Shown: positions 1 through 6,454 of the stretch, in pieces
Position numbering within the stretch: the first letter of the stretch is position 1
Layout of the letters: each line of letters begins with the position of its first letter
Origin: Bacillota bacterium
GTDB lineage: Bacteria > Bacillota > Clostridia > Lachnospirales > Lachnospiraceae
NCBI GenBank assembly: GCA_023415475.1
Contig: JAEZKL010000107.1
Coordinates: forward strand, 1-9,996
Direction: 5' to 3'
DNA length: 9,996 nucleotides
Notes under the pieces: model-generated
Database searches by the model: none
What the model was told of the DNA's origin: nothing
What the model saw: only the letters and a program-made list of their open reading frames with translations
Made by a program: the position numbers and the translations under genes

Positions 1-1
1 T

Positions 2-139
2 ATTGATATGGAGCAAATGTATATGACTATAAAAGTAGATGAAAGAGAGCGTGATTACAATGAATGCATTTCTGATAGTAATACCATTTATATTTATAAG
101 ATTCGGTCTTTTAAGTATATTAGACAAGGAGTCGCTTAA
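2..139 (+). other. Open frame at left edge, possible tail of an upstream gene
   Basis: The frame starting at base 2 is open from the window edge to a TAA at 137-139. The other two forward frames close within the first 42 bases. The first 20 codons are charged and acidic (Met-, Lys-, Glu- and Arg-rich, including K-V-D-E-R-E-R-D-Y-N-E), plausible for the end of a soluble protein. The remainder is antiphase to the well-supported methyltransferase gene and may be a shadow. An 80-base overlap would be unusual, so this is a weak call. Confidence 0.15.
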
Positions 140-578
140 ACGCGCGGCATTTTTCGCTCCACTGATTGGAAAAGAAAAGGTGGCATACATATTATATCAG
201 CTTTCCAATATATTGATTTTCATATATCTGTGCTTTCTTAAGATTACGACGGATCAATACTGGTTATATGTGGGGTTGTTGATATATGGATTAGGTGTCC
301 TATTATGTTTTATTTCCGTATTGAACTTTACAAAACCTATGGAGAATGGTATCAATCTGAAAGGACTCTATCGAGTTTCCCGTAATCCGATGTATGTAGC
401 TTATTTTATCTATTTTTTGGGTTGTGTTCTACTTACTCAGTCGTTCATATTACTTGGAATATTAATTGTTTTTCAAATATCGGCACATTGGATTATCCTG
501 TCGGAGGAAAGATGGTGTGTTAAGAAGTTTGGGGAAGAGTACATAAATTATATGAACAATGTGAGGCGTTATCTCTAG
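60..578 (+). CDS. ICMT/PEMT-like integral membrane methyltransferase
   Basis: Small polytopic membrane protein of about 172 aa. It has four or so hydrophobic stretches and the C-terminal signature of the isoprenylcysteine/phospholipid methyltransferase superfamily: R-N-P-M-Y, then H-W-I-I-L-S-E-E, then F-G-E-E-Y-x2-Y ending in V-R-R-Y-L. In this family these elements bind S-adenosylmethionine at the membrane face, and the protein methylates a lipid-like or thiol acceptor. Bacterial members are mostly uncharacterised, so the substrate is unknown. An in-frame ATG at 39 would add seven residues. ATG 60 is preferred because it has a purine-rich GAAAGAGAG stretch about 10 nt upstream and the mature protein then starts directly with a membrane segment. 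No partner gene is evident; the next 223 bp hold only a coding fragment. Confidence 0.8.
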   Translation: MNAFLIVIPFIFIRFGLLSILDKESLKRAAFFAPLIGKEKVAYILYQLSNILIFIYLCFLKITTDQYWLYVGLLIYGLGVLLCFISVLNFTKPMENGINLKGLYRVSRNPMYVAYFIYFLGCVLLTQSFILLGILIVFQISAHWIILSEERWCVKKFGEEYINYMNNVRRYL

Positions 579-587
579 AAGATATAG

Positions 588-749
588 ATATATGTTAATA
601 ATGAGTTTCATGACAGTTTAACTTATTCTGCAAGGAACGCCACAAGCGTTATAAACAAAAATAAAGACCTTTGGATCCATGAAGAAGGTTTTAGTATGAT
701 ATTTAATTACCTTGATAAAAATGTAGATTTTCATTTTGTTTATGGTTAG
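588..749 (+). pseudogene. Start-less coding fragment of unknown family
   Basis: A 53-codon frame runs from after a TAG at 585-587 to a TAG at 747-749. Its composition looks like real protein rather than random translation: it contains S-A-R-N-A-T-S-V-I-N-K-N-K, then D-L-W-I-H-E-E-G-F, then N-Y-L-D-K-N-V-D-F-H-F-V-Y-G. It has no ATG, GTG or TTG near its front; the only in-frame ATG is at 696 with no ribosome binding site. The most economical reading is the leftover C-terminal part of a decayed gene. I do not recognise the family. It fills most of the gap between the methyltransferase and the sugar isomerase genes. Confidence 0.35.
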
Positions 750-801
750 TAGTCATTCTGGCTGATTTATTACAAATATAACTAAAGCGAGGAAGTGTCT
801 T

Positions 802-1581
802 ATGATTGCTATTTATGATTGGTTTGGATATGAATTACCGATAAAGGAACGTTATCGGTTAATAAAAGAGGCTGGATTTGATGGCGTTTTATTATGGTGG
901 AGTGATGGGTTTGGTCGTGACTGTTTTGGGCGGAACGATTACCGCAACGGGCCGCAAATTGCACGAGAAGCGGGGCTTTATATAGAAAATATCCATACAC
1001 CAGTCCAAAACCAAAACAACCTCTGGCTTAACAATCTGGATGGTGAAGCCCTAACCGATTGCTATCTGCAATGTGTTGCTGATTGCGCTCAATTTGAGAT
1101 TCCGACAATGGTGGTGCACCTGCCAGACGAAGACAATCCATATAACGAATTGGGACTGGATAGAATCAAGACAATCGTAGAAAAGGCGGAACAGCTTGGT
1201 GTCAATGTTGCATTGGAGAATTTACGTAACCTAACTAATTTGTCATTTGTGCTGGAGCAGGTAGATTCAAAGCGTATCGGATTCTGTTATGATTGCGGAC
1301 ATCACTACCGTTACTATCCGGGCCATGATTTATTATCCATGTATGGCTCCCGGCTGATGGCCTTACATTTACATGATGATGGCGGAATGCATAACCAACA
1401 CCGTTTACCCTTTGACGGCACCATTAATTGGTCCACAGCCATGAAAAAAATCGCAGAAACGGGATATTCCGGTGCAACGGCAATCGAGGCTATGAATTGG
1501 GACTATATGGATTTATCGGCAAAGGAATTTATACAAGAAGCGTCTGAACGAGCAAAAAGACTGGAAGCATTAAAACTCTAA
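802..1581 (+). CDS. Sugar phosphate isomerase/epimerase (xylose isomerase-like TIM barrel)
   Basis: A 259-aa single-domain protein of the AP-endonuclease-2/xylose isomerase-like TIM-barrel superfamily. The family's divalent metal site can be followed along the sequence: H106 in V-V-H-L-P, E139 in V-A-L-E-N-L-R, D164 and H167 in F-C-Y-D-C-G-H-H, H189/H191-D-D in L-H-L-H-D-D, and E229 near the end in A-I-E-A. The D-G-T-I-N-W element after the His/Asp motif is also typical. Members interconvert keto/aldo sugars or epimerise sugars and inositols; the substrate cannot be assigned here because there is no sugar transporter or kinase beside it. The ATG is preceded by a GAGGAAG ribosome binding site about 8 nt upstream. 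The gene stands alone. A decayed relative of its central segment appears at 3135-3212. Confidence 0.85.
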   Translation: MIAIYDWFGYELPIKERYRLIKEAGFDGVLLWWSDGFGRDCFGRNDYRNGPQIAREAGLYIENIHTPVQNQNNLWLNNLDGEALTDCYLQCVADCAQFEIPTMVVHLPDEDNPYNELGLDRIKTIVEKAEQLGVNVALENLRNLTNLSFVLEQVDSKRIGFCYDCGHHYRYYPGHDLLSMYGSRLMALHLHDDGGMHNQHRLPFDGTINWSTAMKKIAETGYSGATAIEAMNWDYMDLSAKEFIQEASERAKRLEALKL

Positions 1582-1667
1582 AATCGATGAAGGCAGAAGT
1601 TTTTCATAACAGAAGTAACTCTTTATGGACAAGCAACTAAAAGATATTAGTATTGGAGTATAATTAT

Positions 1668-2150
1668 ATGGTTAAGCCTATTGGAAAACAGAGGATTTCA
1701 AAAATCAATACATATTTGAACGTAGCAGAAACTTTTGCTTATAGAAGTACATGTATAAAAAGAAAATATGGAGTAGTTATTATAAAAGATGATACAGTAA
1801 TATCAACAGGATATAATGGTTCACCTAGGGGATTAGATAATTGCTGTGACCTGGGTAAATGCCCCAGATTAGAATTAGATATGCATCAGGGAGAAGGATA
1901 TGGGATATGCAGAGCAATCCATGCGGAGCAAAATGCTTTGCTCAATTGTTCAAGAGAGCAGACAATAGGAGCCGATTTATATCTTGCCGGAATAAATCCT
2001 GAAGATAATACTGTTCACAAGGCAAAGCCATGTCCTTTATGTGCCAGATTAATAATTCAGGCAGGAATTGCGAATGTGATTTTGCGTATAGGTGAAAAGG
2101 AAGACGAGTATTTAGTTATCCCCGTGAAAGACCTAGTATGGCATAACTAG
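1668..2150 (+). CDS. dCMP deaminase-family zinc enzyme (ComEB-like)
   Basis: Cytidine/deoxycytidylate deaminase fold of about 160 aa. The zinc and catalytic signature is complete: H-A-E (His 85 and catalytic Glu 87, counting from Met 1668) and P-C-P-L-C (Cys 122 and Cys 125). The upstream Y-N-G-S-P-R-G segment and the following C-C-D-L-G-K-C cluster are hallmarks of dCMP deaminases of the ComEB type. These convert dCMP to dUMP in the cytosol and so feed dTMP synthesis. A longer reading begins at TTG 1653. I reject it because that TTG overlaps GGAG (1655-1658), which sits 9 nt before ATG 1668 and looks like the ribosome binding site. The gene stands alone with no competence genes beside it, so it may be an accessory copy. 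Blasticidin-type deaminases share the fold, but the N-G-S-P-R-G segment argues for dCMP. Confidence 0.85.
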   Translation: MVKPIGKQRISKINTYLNVAETFAYRSTCIKRKYGVVIIKDDTVISTGYNGSPRGLDNCCDLGKCPRLELDMHQGEGYGICRAIHAEQNALLNCSREQTIGADLYLAGINPEDNTVHKAKPCPLCARLIIQAGIANVILRIGEKEDEYLVIPVKDLVWHN

Positions 2151-2177
2151 TAAGGATTAAGAATAAAGTTGAAAAGT

Positions 2178-2206
2178 TTGAAAGGTTATTTGTAATCATA
2201 TAAAAT
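2178..2206 (+). promoter_or_regulatory. Candidate sigma-A promoter
   Basis: TTGAAA (2178-2183) and TAAAAT (2201-2206) are separated by 17 bp, a good match to the vegetative consensus. It would drive transcription starting about 2213, just ahead of the mini-gene at 2224 and the GNAT gene at 2364. It has not been tested, and A+T-rich spacers give chance matches. Confidence 0.45.
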
Positions 2207-2223
2207 TATTGAAGGATATTATA

Positions 2224-2341
2224 ATGAAGAAAAAATGGAATTTCATTTTGTGTTTTATATTTTTGGGCATACCCATACTCTTAACCATTACAGCTTCTAT
2301 TTCCTGAGGAAGCTGATCCTATTATGCAAGGTATAGAATGA
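2224..2341 (+). pseudogene. Frameshifted small membrane peptide gene
   Basis: A GAAGGA ribosome binding site 7 nt upstream precedes ATG 2224, which opens a 27-codon frame ending at 2307. The peptide begins M-K-K-K-W-N-F-I-L and is otherwise one hydrophobic segment, like a signal anchor. A +1 shift between about 2285 and 2304 would continue into an open frame ending L-L-F-P-E-E-A-D-P-I-M-Q-G-I-E at a TGA (2339-2341). That gives roughly 39 residues with an acidic tail. The abrupt stop just after the hydrophobic segment and the sensible continuation in the next frame suggest a broken gene. A functional 27-aa membrane peptide is the alternative. A similarly built locus lies at 6155-6284. Confidence 0.4.
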
Positions 2342-2363
2342 CTTTGATCAGAAAGGAAACATT

Positions 2364-3131
2364 ATGACAAATAGTGAAATCATTAAGATTGCGATGCAAC
2401 AGTCTGCGATTGACAGTAATTGCTGCATGGAAGATTTTCAAAACACCGAAAACAAAATTGTTATTTCTGGTCAAAGTCCTAACGCCAGAAGATATTTGGA
2501 ACTGCCGTTTTACTGTGATCTAACCTCCTATGGCAATAATATTGTAGCTTCTGTCTCGGAAGAATTGGTTGAAATAGTAAGTGAATATATAGCGAAATAT
2601 CCTGTGGAGCATTGCTTTGAAACACCGAATCTACATATATTATGTGAAAAACTAAAACCACTTAACTTAAACGTATGTTTTATGGCAGAGTACTTTTTGC
2701 CTGATATGGAATCCATAAAATCGATTGCCTGTAAGTATGAAACGAAAGTTATGGAACCGGACCAATTCTCGGCTTATTATTTGCCGGAATGGGGAAATGC
2801 GCTTTGTGAAAAACGAAAGCATTTAGATGTATTAGCTGTAGGCGCATTTGATAACGGAAAACTGATCGGTCTTGCAGGATGCTCTGCTGATTGCGATACC
2901 ATGTGGCAAATAGGGGTTGATGTATTGCCGGAATATAGAAGGCAAGAGATTGCTTCCAGTCTTACGAGCAAGCTTGCGATTGAAGTTTTAAACAGGAGGA
3001 TTGTTCCGTTCTATTGTTGTGCATGGTCGAACATTAAATCGGTGCGTAATGCAATTAAGAGTGGATTTAAACCAGCCTGGGTTCAGGTTACAGTCAAAAG
3101 CAATGATTATATTGCTGATATGAACAAGTAA
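2364..3131 (+). CDS. GNAT family N-acetyltransferase
   Basis: A 255-aa protein whose C-terminal half (about residues 125-250) is a GNAT acetyltransferase domain. A strand reads L-I-G-L-A-G-C-S, then I-G-V-D-V-L-P-E-Y-R-R-Q-E-I-A-S-S-L (about 183-200) forms the acetyl-CoA pyrophosphate-binding motif A, then A-W-S-N-I-K-S-V-R-N-A-I-K-S-G-F is the usual motif B helix with the typical N-x2-S-x4-A-x3-G-F ending. The pyrophosphate loop is R-R-Q-E-I-A rather than the common R-x2-G-x-G/A, a deviation found in part of the family. The N-terminal 120 residues are a separate, unrecognised domain containing several cysteines. The ribosome binding site AAAGGAA lies about 8 nt before ATG 2364. The acetyl acceptor is unknown. 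Confidence 0.8.
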   Translation: MTNSEIIKIAMQQSAIDSNCCMEDFQNTENKIVISGQSPNARRYLELPFYCDLTSYGNNIVASVSEELVEIVSEYIAKYPVEHCFETPNLHILCEKLKPLNLNVCFMAEYFLPDMESIKSIACKYETKVMEPDQFSAYYLPEWGNALCEKRKHLDVLAVGAFDNGKLIGLAGCSADCDTMWQIGVDVLPEYRRQEIASSLTSKLAIEVLNRRIVPFYCCAWSNIKSVRNAIKSGFKPAWVQVTVKSNDYIADMNK

Positions 3132-3134
3132 TTT

Positions 3135-3212
3135 ATGGGGGAATTACGAAGCCTAACCGATTTCTCATTATGTTTAGAAATACAAGTATATTACATAGTT
3201 ATAGTAAGTTAG
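3135..3212 (+). pseudogene. Remnant of a sugar isomerase-like gene (central segment)
   Basis: Translated from ATG 3135 this spacer reads L-R-S-L-T-D-F-S-L-C-L-E-I-Q-V after three residues. The intact isomerase at 802-1581 reads L-R-N-L-T-N-L-S-F-V-L-E-Q-V just after its metal ligand Glu 139. Nine of fourteen aligned residues are identical with one extra residue. Several matched codons differ only at synonymous third positions (CGA/CGT, ACC/ACT, GAA/GAG, CAA/CAG), as expected of diverged coding DNA. After 3188 the similarity fades and a TAG closes the frame at 3210-3212. It lacks the rest of the TIM barrel and cannot be functional. The stretch is short, so chance is not excluded. Confidence 0.4.
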
Positions 3213-3235
3213 GATGCTAAATGGGGTGAATGTAT

Positions 3236-4165
3236 ATGAATAAAGATATAGCAAAAAGTAAAGAGATTGAAAAATGGATTGGTTCGAGGTGTCACTATAC
3301 TGAAGAAAATGAACTAAGTGATTTCTATGTTCAAATGAATCGAGATTGCGGGAATAATCATTCAAGAGTAATCTGGGAATGGTTACGCAATGCACCATGT
3401 TTTGAGGAGTTTAATATTGATAAAATCAAGATGTGGAAAGAAAACGGACAAGTTGTTTGTGCTGTGCGTTCAATGAGTCCATGGTTGGGAGAGGCAGTAA
3501 TTGACAACCGATGTTCAACAAAAGAAACTTTATATGAGATCATCCAATATGTTGAAGAAAATCTATCTATGAAGGAGGAAAATCAGAAGCATATTTTTAT
3601 GGTGGTTCTCGATCAAGGAGACGATTTTGATCAACTGCTACGAAAAGAGGGGTATGAAAAGCTTTCCCTGGGTACTGGCACTCTTCAATATAATCTTCAA
3701 AAAGAAATACCGCAGGTCACACTTGAGAATGGCTTCCGTATTCTTCCTCTTTCAGAAGTATTTGATTTTGATCAATTAAGTAAACTCATATGGTTTGGCT
3801 TTCATTATGAGGGTGATATTCCTAAAATCAACGATGATGTGAAGCTATCGATCAAGCATGCTTGGCTAAATTATAATAGAGATATTTGCAGCGTCATATT
3901 GGACGAGAATGGAGATTATGCCTCCTTTTGTGGATTTTGGTATGATGAAACGACACAAACTGCTTATCTGGAACCAATGGTAACTCTTGAAAAATATCGC
4001 AATATGGGATTAGGTAAAGCTGTAGTTTTAAATTCTCTGAAAATCTTACAGAAGTACGGCTGTATGAAGGCATTTGTGGATCCGGATGAGGAAACCTACA
4101 ATTATTATATCAAAATCGGATTTGAACCATTTGAATATGCACGATTCTATCAGAAGACATTCTGA
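3236..4165 (+). CDS. Tandem-GNAT type N-acetyltransferase
   Basis: A protein of about 309 aa. The C-terminal domain is a clear GNAT: the strand A-Y-L-E-P-M-V-T-L-E-K-Y leads into the acetyl-CoA loop R-N-M-G-L-G-K-A (R-x2-G-x-G-K/A), followed by the motif B region Y-N-Y-Y-I-K-I-G-F-E-P-F. The N-terminal half (roughly residues 40-160) has the strand order of a degenerate second GNAT domain, with G-Q-V-V-C-A-V-R, then a helix, then L-L-R-K-E-G-Y-E-K-L, but no acetyl-CoA loop. This resembles two-domain GNATs in which only the second half is catalytic. An ATG at 3230 would add two residues. ATG 3236 is preferred because GGGGTG (3223-3228) lies 7 nt upstream of it and only 1 nt from 3230. The next gene follows after 26 bp and probably shares the transcript. 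Confidence 0.8.
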   Translation: MNKDIAKSKEIEKWIGSRCHYTEENELSDFYVQMNRDCGNNHSRVIWEWLRNAPCFEEFNIDKIKMWKENGQVVCAVRSMSPWLGEAVIDNRCSTKETLYEIIQYVEENLSMKEENQKHIFMVVLDQGDDFDQLLRKEGYEKLSLGTGTLQYNLQKEIPQVTLENGFRILPLSEVFDFDQLSKLIWFGFHYEGDIPKINDDVKLSIKHAWLNYNRDICSVILDENGDYASFCGFWYDETTQTAYLEPMVTLEKYRNMGLGKAVVLNSLKILQKYGCMKAFVDPDEETYNYYIKIGFEPFEYARFYQKTF

Positions 4166-4191
4166 AAATATTTGGATTTGGAGGTATTCGA

Positions 4192-5334
4192 TTGACAAAA
4201 CACAATATAGAGTTGGAGCATTTATTACCGAACGGACAGGTTTCCTGTGAGTACAAGGATAATGTACTTATTATGAAGACAGATCGTTCAATACCTACGC
4301 AGCGCTTTGATGCAGAGCATTTATCGATTAATTCATACATTTATCTGCCGGAACGATACAAATTACCTTTACGAATTGATATGAGGGTAAAAATTGATGC
4401 ACCTGGATTATACATACTATTAGGGAATGGACATGTTAATTTCGGTACATTTTGGTCAGATAACAGACGTTTGGATGATATCGCAGCTCCTTCTAGAAAG
4501 ACAATGTTTTTTCATGATTATATGGAAATGAATCAATTTACCGATATTTCTTTATTATACGATAAGAAAGAAATGCAGATCCTGATAGATGGTGAGGAGC
4601 GATATTATTCTACAAAAGAACGATACATGAAAGCACCCACATTCGCAGGATTGAATGAGAAAGGCTTTGAGTTTAAAATAGCGTGTGACAAGCTGGTTAA
4701 TCTTTGGATTGAATCACTCACGATAACGGAGTATGAAGACACCTGCGGCATTGTTACTTCCGAAAAGGAGCAATCGGCAGCAATTATGAAAAATAATGTT
4801 ATCTCAGTAGACGCCAAACCAAATTTTACAGAGTGTATTTCACTTCTGCCCGCACCTATTCAAAGTAAAATTGTGAAAATCGATGAATACCTGAAATCAA
4901 TCAAGCCGTTAAACTTTAAAAGGCAGATAGAAAAGAACGGTAATAAGATTACTTATGTCGCGTCCGGGTACGGTGTTTCCTATGCCATATATTTAAGCAA
5001 TGATATGTTTGATCATTCATTACAATGGTATCTGATAACAAACGGAAAACCGGAGACCTGGCATAGGAAAGCCGATAGGATGGAGGAGACACTGAAGAGT
5101 CTCTTCGAAGCATCACCGGAATTTGCAGAGCGTATGTTTTATAGTTTGGATGACTGTGTTGGGTGCTACACTAATTGTTTGGCTAAAATAGGGTACCGGT
5201 TAGGTGAAAAGCAAAAAACGGTTTGTCATGGTAAGCTAAAATTCAGAATGAGTACCACCGGCCTTGAGGATGTTCGTATTTTTATCGATGAAATAAACCA
5301 TCTCGTACAGGAAGATGAAAGGAGTAAAAAGTGA
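4192..5334 (+). CDS. Two-domain protein of unknown function with C-terminal Cys cluster
   Basis: A 380-aa protein that I do not recognise as a named family. Residues about 40-185 alternate short strands (including R-I-D-M-R-V-K-I-D and M-Q-I-L-I-D-G-E-E) in the pattern of a concanavalin/laminin-G-like beta-sandwich. After a linker, residues about 225-375 form a mixed domain ending with C322-x2-C325-x3-C329-x15-C345-H346, a likely metal site or redox cluster. From memory, similar cysteine-rich tails occur in other clostridial proteins, some regulator-like, but I see no helix-turn-helix here. There is no signal peptide or membrane segment, so it is cytosolic. The start is TTG 4192, with a perfect GGAGGT (4180-4185) 6 nt upstream. 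Its end overlaps the APH gene by 20 bp, suggesting translational coupling and a shared transcript. Confidence 0.75.
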   Translation: MTKHNIELEHLLPNGQVSCEYKDNVLIMKTDRSIPTQRFDAEHLSINSYIYLPERYKLPLRIDMRVKIDAPGLYILLGNGHVNFGTFWSDNRRLDDIAAPSRKTMFFHDYMEMNQFTDISLLYDKKEMQILIDGEERYYSTKERYMKAPTFAGLNEKGFEFKIACDKLVNLWIESLTITEYEDTCGIVTSEKEQSAAIMKNNVISVDAKPNFTECISLLPAPIQSKIVKIDEYLKSIKPLNFKRQIEKNGNKITYVASGYGVSYAIYLSNDMFDHSLQWYLITNGKPETWHRKADRMEETLKSLFEASPEFAERMFYSLDDCVGCYTNCLAKIGYRLGEKQKTVCHGKLKFRMSTTGLEDVRIFIDEINHLVQEDERSKK

Positions 5335-6118
5335 AAATCCTATGAATGAATTATTATTGCCTAGCCAAATTTTAAAACACATTTCTGGTATGCAATGTGA
5401 GCAAAACACGATTGGATGCTCAGAGGCAAGAGTATATAATTTTTTTTCTGCGACAGAAGCGGTTTATTTGAAAGTTGCGCCAAAATCGGGTGAACTCGAG
5501 ACGGAATATAAGAACCTGCTATGGTTACAAGGAAAGCTTCCGGTACCTCGGATTATTGAGTGGATATCCGAAAATGATACTGACTTCCTTCTGATATCGG
5601 ATATCGGAGGGAAGATGTTATGTGATGATTTTTATTTAAAGAATCCTGCTTTAGCAGTATCACTGTTAGCGGAGGGAATTAATATATTGCGGTCGTTTGA
5701 TATTAAGGATTGTCCAATTCGTAATGATCTGAGTAAGAAGCTGAAGGATGCAGCTGACAATATAAGGCTAAACAGAATTGATAGAAATGATTGGGAACCA
5801 GGCAGTGAACAATTTTCATCTCCACAAGACTTACTTGATTATCTGATTATAAATCAACCGAAGGATGAGGAGCTTGTTTTTACTCATGGTGATTATTGCC
5901 TTCCGAACATTTTTGCTGATAAAGATTGGTTAACCGGGTTTATCGATACCGGGCGAGCAGGTGTTGCGGATCTATGGCAGGATGTAGCTCTGTGTATTCG
6001 TTCCTTAAGGTATAATTATAAAACAAATCAATATGATGACTTGTTATTGAAGCTAATAGGTATCCCTCTCAATGAAGAAAAACTAAATTACTATATTCTA
6101 CTTGACGAGCTGTTTTGA
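5315..6118 (+). CDS. APH(3')-family aminoglycoside O-phosphotransferase
   Basis: A 267-aa protein strikingly close in layout to APH(3') enzymes, which transfer phosphate from a nucleoside triphosphate to the 3'-hydroxyl of kanamycin-type aminoglycosides. Visible landmarks are the ATP-binding Lys 53 in Y-L-K-V-A, Glu 64, the segment W-L-Q-G-K-L-P-V-P, the catalytic loop H-G-D-Y-C-L-P-N (Asp 193, Asn 198), the metal-binding Asp 211 in G-F-I-D-T-G-R, W-Q-D-V-A-L-C-I-R-S, and the terminal Y-Y-I-L-L-D-E-L-F seen in APH(3')-IIIa. Length and all key residues are intact. The loop H-G-D-x-C-L-P-N is more like APH(3')-II. The start is uncertain: ATG 5315 overlaps the preceding gene by 20 bp, with AGGAAG almost touching it. 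ATG 5342 would give 258 aa but its GGAG is 17 nt away. Resistance is inferred, not shown; a chromosomal housekeeping kinase of this fold is the alternative. Confidence 0.88.
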   Translation: MKGVKSENPMNELLLPSQILKHISGMQCEQNTIGCSEARVYNFFSATEAVYLKVAPKSGELETEYKNLLWLQGKLPVPRIIEWISENDTDFLLISDIGGKMLCDDFYLKNPALAVSLLAEGINILRSFDIKDCPIRNDLSKKLKDAADNIRLNRIDRNDWEPGSEQFSSPQDLLDYLIINQPKDEELVFTHGDYCLPNIFADKDWLTGFIDTGRAGVADLWQDVALCIRSLRYNYKTNQYDDLLLKLIGIPLNEEKLNYYILLDELF

Positions 6119-6154
6119 TGTAGCTGTTGTTTAGTAAAAAGAGAGAGTAACGAA

Positions 6155-6284
6155 ATGAAAAAGAGGTTATTTATATTCATCTACATTGCAGATTTCTTTT
6201 GTATTTATCATTCAAAAAAATGAACCTTCTGAGTATATCCTTAGAGTAATGCCTAAGTCGGTGAAGGAAGTGAGAGAAGAATAA
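6155..6284 (+). pseudogene. Frameshifted small membrane peptide gene
   Basis: GAGAGAG (6141-6147) sits 7 nt before ATG 6155, which opens a 22-codon hydrophobic peptide beginning M-K-K-R-L-F-I-F-I and stopping at TGA 6221-6223. The stop lies directly after a run of seven A (6214-6220). The +1 frame continues without interruption as N-E-P-S-E-Y-I-L-R-V-M-P-K-S-V-K-E-V-R-E-E to TAA 6282-6284. Removing one A from the run would give one continuous reading frame of about 42 codons: a membrane anchor plus a charged tail. Alternatively the shift lies earlier, because the +1 frame also encodes a hydrophobic I-S-F-V-F-I-I. It may be a pseudogene, a slippage-controlled gene or a sequencing error. The gap 6285-6344 beyond it shows nothing convincing. 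Confidence 0.45.
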
Positions 6285-6344
6285 GCAAACGAAACTCATC
6301 ATATGGAAGTAATCCCACACGTCTTTTTATGAATTATTAACCTA

Positions 6345-6373
6345 TTGCCAAAAATTAGGAAATGCGTTAATAT
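6345..6373 (+). promoter_or_regulatory. Candidate sigma-A promoter upstream of the DUF362 lipoprotein gene
   Basis: TTGCCA (6345-6350) and TAATAT (6368-6373) are separated by exactly 17 bp, a good vegetative promoter match. The predicted start is near 6380, which leaves a leader of about 108 nt that includes the two palindromes at 6424-6454. Confidence 0.5.
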
Positions 6374-6406
6374 TAGCTTAATATCACAAGAACTTAAAAA
6401 TATTTA

Positions 6407-6415
6407 TGGTATATT
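6407..6415 (+). promoter_or_regulatory. Candidate extended -10 promoter
   Basis: TGGTATATT (TG-N-TATATT) matches an extended -10 element, which can act without a good -35 box; none is seen 17 bp upstream. Its start would fall near 6422, immediately before the first palindrome, so a repressor bound there would block it. Confidence 0.35.
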
Positions 6416-6423
6416 TTCTGTGA

Positions 6424-6454
6424 TTACTCAGAGTAACTACTTACCCTGAGGTAA
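6424..6454. promoter_or_regulatory. Two tandem palindromes, candidate operator
   Basis: TTACTCAGAGTAA (6424-6436) is a perfect inverted repeat of 6-bp arms around one base. TTACCCTGAGGTAA (6441-6454) has 5-bp arms, TTACC/GGTAA. Both share the outer TTAC...GTAA form, and their left ends are 17 bp apart. They lie in the leader between the promoter candidates and the lipoprotein start at 6488. Two like dyads in this position suggest binding by a dimeric repressor on one or both sites. They do not match an operator type I can name, and no regulator gene is present in the window. Confidence 0.45.

Noticed and set aside
636..650. AACGC-CACAA-GCGTT hairpin after the methyltransferase gene, considered as a terminator
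   Set aside because: Only a 5-bp stem with no T-run after it on either strand, and it lies inside the coding-like remnant.
1587..1640. 17-codon ATG frame after the sugar isomerase gene
   Set aside because: No ribosome binding site, very short, and no protein-like features or match to neighbours.
3151..3214. GCCTAAC and GTTAGGA 64 bp apart, resembling the ends of an integron attC site
   Set aside because: The right core does not end in a pyrimidine, the interior does not pair as an attC should, and the left core lies inside the isomerase-like coding remnant. No similar site is found in the other spacers and there is no integrase.
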